A DNA stretch of 64,000 nt from Jacaranda mimosifolia (GCA_018894105.1 CM032117.1:29306501-29370500); one strand, 5' to 3'. Positions 12,836-24,253 are shown, numbered from the stretch's first letter. The notes: generated by a model from the sequence alone, not told the origin. Made by a program: numbers and translations.

Positions 12836-13673
12836 ATTTCATATATTCTTATTTTATACATATTTATAATTTGTTTAATGAATTTGGATGGCAATGCAAT
12901 TTTGTTTCCCTCCAACTTTGTATTCCCTCCAAAATTTGGCCCATAAAAAATATTAACAATTGTTTTTATTATTAGTTTGACATAATAATTTAACTTGGTT
13001 TCTTCCAAAAATTAGATTCCCTCTAATAATAATGAATTCTCTTCATTTTTTTTATTCCTCTAAATTTCAGCTCCTCCATTTTTTTTGTATAAATAATTTA
13101 TAGCAAACTTAATTTCTTTTATCTTAGATTATATGACAAATTGACATATAATTTTTTAAATTATTAAATGACTTTCTGTTACAGTCAAAATAGTTAAATA
13201 ACATATAATTTGGACTTATAAATTTTGGTGCTTAAAAATTTAATTTTTTATTATAATTTATTACAATATTCTTTTAGAAAAATCCTAAAAACTCCTTAGA
13301 GTAAATAGTTAAATGTTACATGCCTGAATAGCAAACAAAAAGAAAGAAATCTAGTTTATCATAATACTTAATGAAAAGAAACGGCCCCTGAAGTTAAGCT
13401 TGTTAATGTTAAATTTCATTTTATAATCGTTGTATTGGCCAGTTAAAGATTTTTATAATTTATTGATATCTATATGTTAATTGTGTTTATGTTTTACTAT
13501 ATAAATTGCTAAAATGAAGATAACTTTCATGGTATAATATAGTGTAAAAAAAGTATTAACTTAAAGTATATTATGAAATATAATGATTATTAACTTTCAT
13601 GGACCTGAACAAGTTGTTCTTAATAATTAGTTGGTCTATATATTATATTTCCTTCAAAAAAATAAGTTTCCCT
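12836..13673. other. AT-rich interior of CACTA element, no gene seen
   Basis: Repeated short phrases of the type CCCTCCAAA and TTCCCTCC occur here and also in 10190-10350 and 13660-14250, which suggests an old local repeat. No frame with a recognisable domain. Confidence 0.5.
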
Positions 13674-14727
13674 CCAAAAATGAATTCCCTTATTATTTTT
13701 TTATTACCTCCAAATTTTTGCTTCTACCTCCATTTTGTGTATAAATAGTATACACAAATATTATTTATTTTATCTTATATTATAAGATGAATTATGACAT
13801 ATTATTATGGAAGTTAAAATTTTAATTCTATTCTTTGTTATTATTTATTAGGACATTGTTTTTGAACAAAATGATTTTAGAAAAATTGTTTATAAATTCT
13901 AAAAAGTTTAGTCTTTGTATATAATTAATTTCATTTTAAAAAAAATAAAATATTATGTACTAAAAATATATTGATGTGGACAATTTGAACATGCACTTAT
14001 TGAAAATTTTCTAAACTTAATTAATGCAAATTGTTTTGAAATTGATCAACTTGTATAACTTTAATACAGTTGGAAATTTTGAAATTATTTTGAAATACTC
14101 ATGACATTGTAATATAAACTTAGTAATATAGTTATAAGTTTAATAATTTTTTTTATCCTTATATATTTAATTAAATTTTTGAAGAACTGTTAGCATTCTT
14201 TTTATCCTCCAAAAATGAATTCCCCTATTATTTTTTTATTACCTCCAAAATTTTGCTTGTCCCTCCATTTTGTGTATAAATAGTATATACAAACATTATT
14301 TGTTTCATCTTATATTATAAGATGAATTATGACGTATTATTATGGAGGTTAAAAATTTAATTCTGTTCATTGTTAATATTTATTAGGACATTGTCTTTCA
14401 ACAAAAAGATTTTAGAAAAATTGTTTATAAATTCTAAAAACTTTAGTCTTTATGTGTAATTAATTTCATTTTAAAAAATAAAATATTATGTACTAATAAT
14501 ATATTGATATGGACAATTTGAACATGCATTTATTGAAATTTTTCTAAACTTATTTAACGCAAATTGTTTTGAAATTAATCAACTTGTATAACTTTAATAT
14601 AATTGGAAATTTTGAAATACTCATGACATTGTAATATAAACTTAGTAATATAGTTATAAGTCTAATAAAATTATTTTTTATCCTCATATATTTAATTAAA
14701 TTTTTGAAGATTGTTAGCATTCTTAAC
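13674..14727. repeat. Direct duplication, unit about 530 bp
   Basis: Copy A (about 13674-14205) and copy B (about 14206-14727) both start CTCCAAAAATGAATTCCC. They continue through CATTTTGTGTATAAATAGTA and GGACAATTTGAACATGCA, ending near TTGTTAGCATTCTT. They differ by many substitutions and small gaps, so the duplication is not recent. Confidence 0.85.
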
Positions 14728-15765
14728 AAATTTGTAGACGTCGGCTGAAAATTTATATTAAAATTCAAAAATATCATTCAAAAGCTGTTTTGATTATTTT
14801 TCAGACAAAAATACCCCTGAACTTATTTGAAACTTTAACATGGCGGTTTAATTTTAATATTATTTAAATTACTCAGAATAAATTTAAATAATTTTATCAA
14901 TAATTTTTTTAAATATTAAATAGTCTTTTAAGTGAAGTTGAATCAAAAAAGTAAAAATTTAAAGCCATCAACATATCTAAAGTAATTTAATCAAATTTAA
15001 TTAAACATATTTATTAATTATAAACGAAAAATAAAAGTCAAATCCATCTCTTAATTACATATGATTTTGTTTTTAAAATACATCTCAATAATATTAAAAA
15101 AATCATATTTAAAATAATTTAATTAGATTAAGTTGAATATATTTATTAAATATAAAAAATATTTATTAACTAAAATAAATAATTTAAAAATAAAAATAAG
15201 ATCTAAAAATATCATACTAACAATAGTAATTTTAAAATGTCAATTTCACGCTACCAATCCAATAAAAATAGTTATTGATATAATATCTTGTTCCATCCTA
15301 AAACACAAATAAACAAATAATTTTCTATCAATTTATTTTTCACCTACCACCCAAAATACAAACAAACAACCATAACATTCTCCAACACACTTCTGAAAAA
15401 CTATTTTGCTAAAATATTTTCACAAATGCTCTAATTCATAAACAAACAAGCCCTAATTTAAACTAATTTCATTAAATTTATTAATTAATCAAAAATAAAT
15501 AAGTCAAAATCTATGAGATATAGAGTTTGAGCCATGTGAGACCTTATGTGTATATATAAATAAAAAAATTAAATATATTTATTAATCAAAATAAATAATT
15601 TAAATAAAAGTAAAATCAAAAATTTTATCCTAACAATATAATTTTAATAATTTTAAATAAATAAAATTTTTAATTATTTTGAACAAAATAATGTAGGCAA
15701 AGAGAATAAGTATATATGCGTATCCTCACCTTAACTTTTATTGCTTGTAGGCAAAGATGGTTAGA
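14728..15765. other. AT-rich interior of CACTA element, no gene seen
   Basis: Very AT-rich sequence with no supported gene, RNA or clear repeat structure. Confidence 0.5.
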
Positions 15766-16345
15766 AGCTTTCTTTGCATGGGCGCTGGCACGGGTTTGAG
15801 CCCCACTTCAAGTGAACCTGCGGATTTATTTCCAGCAAATAACAGTCCATTGTGCCTGGGCCCAAGATGCAGGACCCATTCCAGCAGGCCCAGGGGCTCA
15901 GCCCAGCGCCCGAAGCAGGTAGCCCGATTTTGAAGAGGGGGAGCTCGAGTGCGAGGCTCAATGAGCAGTCCATCGCGCCCAGGCCCAAGTTGCTGGGCCA
16001 TAGTTCGAGGCCCAAGATGTTGGGCCTATTCCAGCAAGCCCAAGCGCTCAGCCGAGCGCGACGAAGAGGAGAGCCCGAGTCCGAGGCCCAATGAAGGGGC
16101 CCAGCAGTTCCCAGCCCAGCTCACGGACTGTGTCCATCTGGCTTTAGTGCAGTGTAGTGGATGGCCCAGTAAGTTAAAGAGCTTGATGAAGCGGCCCAAT
16201 CCAATGGTCTGGTGCTCGCTTTAGGCCTAACGCGCCGAAGTCCAGAGAGCAAAGCCCAACGTGTCCATACTGAGGCCCAGTTGGTCCAGTCCATCTCGTT
16301 GGCCCAGCGTTTCCATGCCCAGCTACCAGCAGCCCAGCAAGATTA
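15766..16345. other. GC-rich block in the CACTA element with 150-bp internal repeat
   Basis: A sharp change from AT-rich to GC-rich sequence, dense in GGCCCA / TGGGCC words. GCCCAAGATG followed by an ATTCCAGCA-GCCCA phrase occurs at 15860 and again at 16010, a 150-bp spacing. Open frames exist on both strands here only because stops are rare in GC-rich DNA; none resembles a known protein. It may be captured foreign or host DNA, as CACTA elements are known to pick up, or a locally expanded promoter-type repeat. Confidence 0.6.
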
Positions 16346-16653
16346 AAAATAATATTATGTATTTGTAACAAAAAAATAAAATGCAACAAATTGTCAATAT
16401 TTTAGTAACTAAATATTTCGTTACACTATAAAAATTTAGTGTAACTAATACAATTTTTTGTTACTATTATCATATTTGTGGTAATGATACATTTCATCGC
16501 CATAAGTCCATCATTTGTAACGAATCATAAATTTCATTACCAAGACTTTTTGTAATGGGCTTTAGGGCACTAAACTTAAGTAACGAAAAATTCGTTACCA
16601 TTATTTTGGGTAACGAATTTCAGCCTTATGGTAATGAAATTATTCGTTACTAA

Positions 16654-16673
16654 AAGTGTAATTTGTTGTAGTG
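16654..16673 (-). repeat. CACTA right terminal inverted repeat
   Basis: Exact reverse complement of 9832-9851, followed by the duplication gag at 16674-16676 and then the resumed E2 LTR. Confidence 0.95.
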
Positions 16674-16713
16674 GAGGTTGACTGATTGACACAAGTTGTG
16701 GTTATTTTGGCTT

Positions 16714-16928
16714 AATCAATTTAATTGTTAAATTGATCTAATTAATTTAAGGAGTTAAATTAAGACCAATTAATTAAGGAGTTAATTAATTGGTGCCACA
16801 TGACTATCAATTGGTCAAGTTAACTTAAAGAATTAAGTTAACAATTACAAGCTTAAGGAGTTAAAATAATCAACTTAAAGAGTTAAGTCAAGGTAATTAA
16901 TTAAATTAAAGGAGTTTAATTTAATTAA
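16714..16928 (+). repeat. Array of short inverted repeats in the LTR
   Basis: Consecutive short palindromes with a 4-base centre: 16742-16763 (centre GGAG), 16766-16793 (12-bp arms, GGAG), 16819-16842 (10-bp arms, AGAA), 16873-16888 (AGAG) and 16897-16928 (14-bp arms, GGAG). A first one with a different centre lies at 16714-16739. A further one lies in the other LTR part at 9650-9673 (10-bp arms, GGAG). Stem sequences differ from each other while the centre stays RGAR-like. Equivalent arrays are in all LTR copies. Confidence 0.8.
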
Positions 16929-17083
16929 AATGGAGAGTTAATTTTGGAGGAAAAATTCAAATGAAAGGTTCATTTGGTGTGGCATTAGAATTTATTTGAA
17001 TAACATTTTATGAGATGAAATGAAGATTAGAAATGAAATTCAAATGCACACAAAATTCAAATTAAGATGCCCATCTTGAGGAA

Positions 17084-17130
17084 GGGTTGATGCCAACTTA
17101 GCATCACACCATCCCCCCTCTATATATAGA
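17084..17130 (+). promoter_or_regulatory. Palindrome plus TATA box of E2 5' LTR
   Basis: An imperfect inverted repeat (GGTTGATGCC and AGCATCACACC) is followed by CTCTATATATAGATATAG at 17118-17135. Likely start region of E2 transcription, by analogy with other LTRs. Confidence 0.55.
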
Positions 17131-17760
17131 TATAGAGTGAGGCGGCCAAGAGGTATGCTTGCATTACATTCCATGTGAATTAGATTGAAGAATTAGATTC
17201 TCTCAATTTCCCTCCAAATTTTTAAGTGTTGCCTCATATGTTGAAGCTTCACTTCTCTTCTTCTCCTACTTCCAAATCAAGCCTTCATCCAAATTCTTCC
17301 TCTCATTATTCTCCAACTGATACTGGGAGGAATAGGATTGGAAATTGGTGTGTGGATCATCACATTAGAGGCAAGACAATTGGATTATTTAGCCTTTTGA
17401 AGATCCAATTTCTGGCAGGGACTTGGAGGCAGTTCTGGGGGACCTTTCCAAGTTCTGATTGAGCTGAATCTTGGACTGTAGATCCATCAAGGAGTTGAGG
17501 AGTTGTAGTTAAATTTTCAGCTCAAACAAAATTTTTTTGGTTGGGGAGATTCGGTCGCTACTCTGCTACACCGCTGGGAGACAGCTCCAAGGCGTTGGAG
17601 TGTTTCTTCTAGCTTCTTTGATTTCTTTGAAAATCAAGGTAAGTCTCCTTCCAAACCTGAATCTATGGCATGTTTAGATCCTTGGTGACATGTGTAGCCT
17701 AGTTATGTTGCATTTTTAGTGCTTTGATTGTTGTAACCTATGACTACATATGACTTCAAG

Positions 17761-17773
17761 TGGTATCGGAGCC
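17761..17773 (+). other. E2 primer-binding site
   Basis: TGGTATCGGAGCC, 2 bp after the LTR end at 17758; initiator Met tRNA type. Confidence 0.9.
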
Positions 17774-18606
17774 TAATTCATGCTATGATTTGGATTTTTG
17801 ATTGATTGATTCATGTGATGAATTGTCAAAATCACCAAATACTTAATCCTTGCTATGGATTGGAGTGTTTGGTGGATGTTGTGTGTGGCTCTTTGATTGA
17901 TGAATTGAAAGCATGCTAATATGTGTTTTGAGCATTAATTCATATGCTTAGTATTTTTTTAATTCATAGATGCCAATGTTGAATTTTGATTTGACATTAG
18001 TTGATGTTATATGTTGATATAGCATGTTGAATTTAACGTTAAGATGTTTTGTTCATTTTTGGATCCAACATAATTGGAGTTTAATGGAGATTTTTGAAGA
18101 ATGTGATTCTTACTTTAACTTGATTTTGAAAGCAAGATTGAGCACTTGAAATTCCATTTTTAAAAGATGTTTTGAATCTAGAATTTCATCTATATTGTTT
18201 GATTTAATGTTTAGAATGTGTTCTAAACCTTTTGGTGCACAAAATCTTGAGCCTAAATCTACTTGACTCAAGCAAAACCCAAAAATAGGGCACCTGCCGG
18301 CCACGGCCAAGCTCTGGCTAGGCAGCGAGCATGCCAGACACGCTCGGACTGTGAAGCCGTGTGCCCAGGTTGGGCGGCATTGTGCCAGTTTAGGTTTTGA
18401 CAATTTTGAGTGTTGACTTTTGGTTCCTTAAGTGACCAAGAGTGTTTTACATCACACATAATAGATGCACAAGTGCTGTGCAAGTTCTCAAATTTATGTT
18501 TGGCAGTTTTTATTGCTTTTAAAAATTAGTTAAAGTTAATCTTCAATAATGTGGCATAATTGTTATGCTTCCTCTTGCTTGGCCAATTAATTGTTTATGA
18601 GATAAG

Positions 18607-20821
18607 TGTTGGAATAGTGTTCGGCAAGCCAATAAGATTGGCCTTGTAAAGCTATTTCTTGGTAAAACAATATTGATTGAATGATATTCTTTACATGGCT
18701 ATCTTCATCTTTGCTCATTATTTCTTTACTTGCATTTGGATGAAGCCCTTAAATCACTCATGACTATGGGACTTGGTAACCATGGAATAAGTCTCACATG
18801 GTCGTGATATTAAATCTTCCAAGTCATAAGATCTTATGAGATTGGGCATCTAAGATCCGGAGAGGCTTGCACTAACGATGCATAAATCCAAAATTTGGAT
18901 ATTGCTCAATTCCATGAGCAATCATAGGGGATATGGGTGCATGCTAGTGGGTGTTTGTTAGAGAACAAGGCACTGAAGGCCCACCGGAGAGTCCACTAGA
19001 TAGTAATAGTGGCGAGTTCTCCAGCTTACGCTAGTGTAAATTATTAGTCCTTTGACCTGAAGATCTACGGTAGCCTTATGTCTGGTCCTCACGCTTTGAC
19101 TCTTCCTTGACCACTTAGCGGGTCTTTTAGGTTGAAGTTGGGTATGAGTTACTTGGCATAGAGGTTTGTGAGATCTAAGATGGAATCCGACTCCTCGCTT
19201 TTGTTAAGAGCGAGTGCATCTCCTATGTATTCTATAATGATCGATTCCCAAGAATCCTTGTGCAAAGTGGTGTGATAATTTGGAAAAGGAGTTTTCCAAA
19301 GATGAGGTCAAATAAGGGAATCGAACATTGAGAATAGAAGCATAGTATCGAGGCTATTAAGAAGCCAGCAAATATCTTGCCCTATGCCTCTTTCGGGAGA
19401 TAGGAAACGGAAGGACAGTATTTCTATAGTACGCATAAAGCTACAATAGTTTTCCAAAAGCATTCATTTCAGCCAATTAGTTGGGCTCCATGGGCTTAAG
19501 GTTGGATATTGACCATTGAGATTGGGTACTATTCAATTAATGAGATTAATTAAATTGTGTCGATTAGTTTAAAAGTTGTTTTAAACTAAAATGAATATAT
19601 GATATTCAAGAGTCACAAAGAGTTTTGAGCCCATGTCCAATGAATGATATAACCTATTGGGTCACACACAAAAGCCAATTAACCTCCTAGTTATTGGAAC
19701 AATTTTCTAAGAGTTAGAGAATCACTCTAAGGTGACCGATTTTGAGGTGCTAATTTGAAGGTCAAATTTTGGCTTGATTAATTTAACTGTTAAATTAATC
19801 AACTAATTTAAAGAGTTACATTAGACCAATAATTAATGAGTTAATTATTTGGTGCCAAGTGACCATCAATTAGTCAAGTTAATTTAAGGAGTTAAATTAA
19901 CAAAATTGAGCTTAAGAGTTAAGCTTGTTTGACTTAAGAATTAAGCAAAGGATAATTAATTAAATTAAAGTGTTTAATATTGTTAATGAGAAGAATACGT
20001 TTTGGAGAGAAATTCAAATGCAATGTTCATTTGAATCAAGCATCTTAATCGACTTGAAATTAGATTTCAAATGTAATTAAAATGCACATAAAATTCAAAT
20101 GAGATTTGAATTCAAATTTTCCACCTTGGCACCCCACTTGGTCGCCCCCCTACATGGAAGGTGTGATGCCACCTTGGCATCACACCAACCAACATCTATA
20201 TATAGATACAGATGAGAGAGGAATCAGCCATATCACAAATGGTGTGAAGAATTAGATTCTTTGCAATTCCTTCCAAAAACCTTCTTCAAGCATTGCATCA
20301 TGTGTTGAAGCTTTGCTTTATTTTTCTTCTCCTACCTCAAAAATCACCCTTCACCACTATAATTCTACTTTCTTTCTCTAGCTAAAAGTGAGTGGAATTT
20401 GGAGAATTGATTGGTGTGTGGATCATATTAATAGAGGCAAAGCATTTGATTTGCTAGCTTTGGAGATCCACTAGAACAGAGTAGTCACTTGCTGATTTTT
20501 TTCAAGCGATCTAGATCAATTTTTGCTCTGAATTTTTTATAGCACTTTGTTCAATGATTTAAGAGGTTCCAAAAAAACTTTCATGATTTTTGGAGCATTT
20601 TAATTGAGGCAAAAGTCGCTGTTCATCTGCTATGCCAGAGCCTACCAAATTCTGGATTGATGAAGTGTTCACCATCACAACCTTGGAAATTTATTTTTTG
20701 AGATAATTCTCCAACTAAATCTAAATCCCTAGAATACTTAGATCCTTGGTAGGTTGTAAGCACTATTTATTTTGAGCTTTTGAAGTTTGATAATTGGATC
20801 CTAGTGACTTACTAACTTTCA
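18607..20821 (+). mobile_element. Solo LTR of the copia family with 5-bp duplication ataag
   Basis: Starts TGTTGGAATAGTG and ends ACTTTCA, 2215 bp. It is flanked by ataag at 18602-18606 and 20822-20826. The empty site can be seen in E3 at 30761-30780, where gagataagcatttaatt is uninterrupted. Inserted in the E2 leader. Confidence 0.93.
20160..20206 (+). promoter_or_regulatory. Palindrome plus TATA box of solo LTR
   Basis: GGTGTGATGCC (20160-20170) and GGCATCACACC (20176-20186) form perfect 11-bp arms with a 5-bp centre. ATCTATATATAGAT follows at about 20194. Confidence 0.6.
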
Positions 20822-21976
20822 ATAAGCATTTAATTGTTGGAATTGATTGTCAATGCTAGATTTATTCATTGTTCATTTAAGCGTTGAATGGATGATGAAT
20901 GAATGGGGATGATCATGAGCCTTTAATATAGATTTTATTTGTTTCAAGTTGTTGAAAAGGGTTGTATTAAATTGGGGCTTGCATACCTTTTAATTTATAT
21001 CTTGTAAATGTTATGAGAATAGAATTACTAAGAGTGAGGATTTCTTTCTCTCGTAAAAGTTGCAAGGAGCAAAGAAGGCCATTGGAGGCATGAAGACCCA
21101 TGAATGTATAGGGATACACTCATGTAATAATTAGATTTTAATCAACCCACTTAAAATCAACTAAAGTGGTGCACCTATGACTCTAAGTGCATCACTTGGT
21201 TAGGCTCATGGTCATCCCACCCTAGGAGCAAGCTAGATGCATTTACTTATTTATGCTTTCCATATCCTATTGATGTATGAGATGCATGGTTAAGATATAG
21301 AAAACTTAAATAAGAAGATAAAATGATGAGATCTTTGCAAGCAAGAAAATCTCTCTACTTAGAATACCTAAGTGCTTTCAAATATTAAGTAAAAAATGGA
21401 TACAAGTTAAAAGGAGTTCTAATTAATACATGTCTTTTACTAATAGTATGTGGCGTGACGACACTACCATCATTTGTGTGATGTCTCACGAGTCCTGGGT
21501 TGCACTTATGATAGAAAGCCATAACCATATATTTAGCATATGATGCACCTTTAATTTGAAGCTTCCCATGCATTGGCACATGAGTTGTGGGAGACGTGGA
21601 GCGGACTCGAATCAAAGATTGATTGGTAGGTTCGACTTAACTCCTAGTAGTGTAGATGTGGCACGAGTCGTAGGTCTATATGAAAAGTGAGGCAAAATAT
21701 ATCAAGAGTTGCATGAGATGCAATTAGCAAAAGTTGCTTACTTTCGATTGCTTGTGGATGTCTCATAAGTCGTGGGTCCACTTACAAGTCTTAGGGTCTT
21801 GATTCTCACTAGGAAATAAGATTTCCCAAATTCTTGTAGGGGTAAAGGATTTAATAAAATAGTGGGAGACAAACATGCTTGAAAGACCATAAACATATTT
21901 GCAAAATCACTATTCAATCATACGCTTATACTCTTCCTTTCGTCTCTTGTAGATTTTCAAAATCTTCAAAAACAAA

Positions 21977-24253
21977 ATGGCTAAGAACCTACTCCACACT
22001 ATTATGTAAACCAATAAACATATCTGGCCAAACTTCCATGATAGGTTGAGAAACTTCAAAATAATTCTAGACTCTGGAAAGAGGATCTATGTCCTTGATC
22101 AAAGTTTGATGGACACCTTGGGCGATGATGCCACCGATGAGGCCCATGAATTGTTCACTAAATTTGTAGATGATGATCTAAAACCAAGGTGCCTCATGAT
22201 AACTTCCATGACCAATGAGCTCCAAAAGACTTATGAGCATAAAAAGCATGCTTGTGAGATCTACGAACACTTACAAAATTTGTATGGTGTTCAAATAAGA
22301 CACAAAAGGTTTGCTTTGTCAAGAGAGCTTCTAGGTCAAGGATGATTGAGGGTTCAAGTGTCAATGATCATGGGCTCAAGATGACTGGACTCATCGAAGC
22401 TTGGATAACTTAATGTGATCATGGACAATGACCTATACGTAGATTTGATCCTACAAACATTGCCCTCATTATTTGGCCAATTCGTTATGAACTTTAATAT
22501 GTCCAAGTAGGAGGTGACGATTAACGAATTGGTCAACATGTTGGTGATTGCTAAGGCAATGATGAAAAAGGAAAAACCTCTTATGCCTGCTTCCTCCTCT
22601 AAGTCTGGGGGTCCTAGGGGACTTAGAAAGGAAGGTAAAAGAAAGAAGAGTTCTTCCCCGAAATGGAAGCAACCCTTGAAGGGTTTAGGGTAGTTAAGAA
22701 GAAGAAAGAGGCTAAGATCAATGCGAGTTGTTTCCATTGTGGCGAAAAGTGGCATTGGAAAAGAAATTGCAAAGCTTACCTTGCAACCCTTGAGAAGGGT
22801 ATGTACTTTATTGAAATGCACTTAATGACTAATTCTTCCTCATAGGTATTTGATACCGCATGTGGTTCTCACCTTTGTAATTTGTTACAGGGGATGGAAA
22901 TAACTTAATGAAGGGGATATGATCATCCACCTAGGAAATGAAGCAAGAGTTGCTACCACGGTCCAAGGTGTAGTCAAGTTAGACTTAGGGAATGCTTGCC
23001 TTGTATTAGATCCTTGTTATTATGTACCCCAACTTGTTAAGAATATTGTTTCAATTCCTGTTCTTGATAATGAAGTACATGATTTTTCATATCAAATAGG
23101 GTGTTGAAAGCATTAAAGAACGATTCTTTAATTGCACAAGGTACATTGAATAACGGATTATACATACTTGATTCTCAACTTTCATTAATGCACATTCAGT
23201 CAAATAAAAGAAAATTAGATAACCAAGAAGATACCATCCTATGGCAAGCAAGACTTGGATGTATGTCAAAAAATAGCATGATCAAATTAGAAGCTCTCAA
23301 AGTACTAAATGTTAGTGGCATTGAGGACCTTCCTACTTGTGAATCTTGTTTGAAGGGAAAAGTAACCAAGGCTCCTTTTGTAGGACAAATGAAGCGTATC
23401 ACAAATCCTTTGAATTTGATCTATATGGATGTTTGTGGCCCACTAAGAGTTAGTACGAGAAAAGGCTACTCTTGCTTCATCACATTTACTGATGATTATA
23501 GTTAGTTCGGACATATGTATTATATGAAGTATAAGTCTAAAGCCTTTGAAAGGTTCAAAGAGTATACTAATGAAGTAAAAATGCAAAAGGGACGTAGTAT
23601 TAAAGCTCTTTGATTGAATCGATGGGTAGAATACATAAGTATCGAGTTTATAGTTTATCTAAAAGGGAATGGAATTCTCTCTCAATGGACTCCACCTGGC
23701 ACACCCCAACACAATGGAGTAGCTAAAAGGAGAAAATCGTACCTTGTTGGACATGGTACGTTCCATGATGAGCTTTTCCAACGTGCCATATCCTTTTGGG
23801 GATATGCCTTACATACAGCAGTGAAGTTACTAAATATAGTACCTTCAAAGTCGGTGCCTAAAACACCTTATGAGATGTGGTATGGCAAAGCACCCTCTTA
23901 CCATCATCTTTGGGTTTGGGGGTCTCCTACTTACGTCAAGTAGTTAGTGGGAGACAAGTTGGATAGCATATCTACCTTATGCAAGTTTGTAGGATACCCA
24001 AGAGAGTTATTGGGTTATTACTTTTATGATCCCTCAGAACAAATGATGTTTGTTTCAAGGAACGCCACATTTTTGGAAAAGAAATTTCTATTAGACAGAA
24101 ATAACATTGTTATTGAACTTGATGAAGTTCAAGATGATCATCAAATCACACAAGTGGTGGAAACAATAGAGCAACAAGAGCCAGACACACAACCTCCAAG
24201 AAGGTCGGACCGAATCAAGAAGCAACCCAAAAGGATAATGATCCGAAGACCTA
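21977..24253 (+). pseudogene. E2 gag-protease-integrase pseudogene
   Basis: ATG at 21977 opens MAKNLLHTIM and meets TAA at codon 11 (22007-22009). The same frame then continues open to 22345 with a UBN2-type Gag domain. A frameshifted Gag end holds an intact CCHC zinc knuckle at 22729-22770 (C-X2-C-X4-H-X4-C) and stops at TAG 22843-22845. The next codons read VFDTACGS, the aspartic protease active-site region (D codon 22852-22854). GAG-pre-integrase lies at about 23110-23390; its two zinc-binding histidines are changed (WQARLGC) but CESC is kept. The integrase core at 23400-23940 has in-frame stops; the GTPQHNGVAKRR motif is present, with K where the catalytic Glu is expected. The coding part ends at 24253, where a minus-strand LTR starts. 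No reverse transcriptase. Not functional. Confidence 0.9.

Larger units (their letters stand above)
9832..16673. mobile_element. Non-autonomous CACTA (En/Spm-type) DNA transposon
   Basis: The left end begins CACTACAACAAATTACACTT and the right end is its exact reverse complement (16654-16673), a 20-bp perfect terminal inverted repeat starting with the CACTA signature. A 3-bp duplication, gag, lies at 9829-9831 and 16674-16676, the duplication size of this superfamily. Both ends (about 9850-10170 and 16360-16650) carry many short repeats of the GTAACAAA / TTCGTTAC type in both orientations, as expected of CACTA subterminal regions that bind the transposase. At 6842 bp it has no recognisable TnpA or TnpD reading frame; the longest open frames are short and low-complexity, so it would need a helper. 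The interior is AT-rich, with several tandem repeats and two GC-rich blocks. Confidence 0.93.
8672..17758 (+). repeat. E2 5' LTR interrupted by a CACTA transposon
   Basis: The LTR parts are 8672-9831 and 16677-17758, 2242 bp together, which matches the full LTR length of the family. It starts TATTGGAATAGTGCC, one base different from the usual TGTTGG, and ends GACTTCA 2 bp before the primer-binding site. The right part holds an array of inverted repeats (16714-16928) and the palindrome-TATA block (17084-17130). Confidence 0.9.
17774..21976 (+). other. E2 leader, split by a solo LTR
   Basis: The leader parts are 17774-18606 and 20827-21976, about 2 kb without the inserted LTR. A GC-rich island lies at 18290-18390, and an antisense open frame covers 18403-18110. 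A hairpin of AAGTGGTGCAC with GTGCATCACTT lies at 21164-21197. Four spaced motif copies lie at about 21481, 21577, 21661 and 21757. No gene is supported before the gag ATG at 21977. Confidence 0.7.
8672..24253 (+). mobile_element. Element E2: Ty1/copia retrotransposon, 3' half lost
   Basis: E2 has a complete 5' LTR (split by the CACTA transposon), a primer-binding site, a leader (split by a solo LTR), and gag, protease and partial integrase. It stops at 24253 where a minus-strand LTR starts. Reverse transcriptase, RNase H, polypurine tract and 3' LTR are absent. It was inserted into the E1 LTR; the 5-mer before it is tttac, but no right flank is available to test for a duplication. Nesting order: E1, then E2, then the CACTA element and the solo LTR inside E2. 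Confidence 0.85.

Noticed and set aside
15738..16224. Overlapping open frames of 80-91 codons on both strands in the GC-rich CACTA block
   Set aside because: Several frames on both strands are open at once because stops are rare in GC-rich DNA. The peptides are proline/glycine/alanine rich and repeat with the 150-bp DNA unit; no domain recognised.
17761..17773. tRNA-like sequence at the primer-binding sites
   Set aside because: Only 11-13 bp match the tRNA 3' end and no cloverleaf is present. The position 2 bp after LTR ends identifies them as primer-binding sites.
22354..22821. 155-codon minus-strand open frame overlapping E2 gag, with relatives at 52336-52010 and 32771-32559
   Set aside because: It is the antisense of the lysine-rich Gag tail; AAG/AAA codons read backwards give few stops. 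Its similarity between copies follows from gag homology, and the gag reading explains the conserved CCHC motif.
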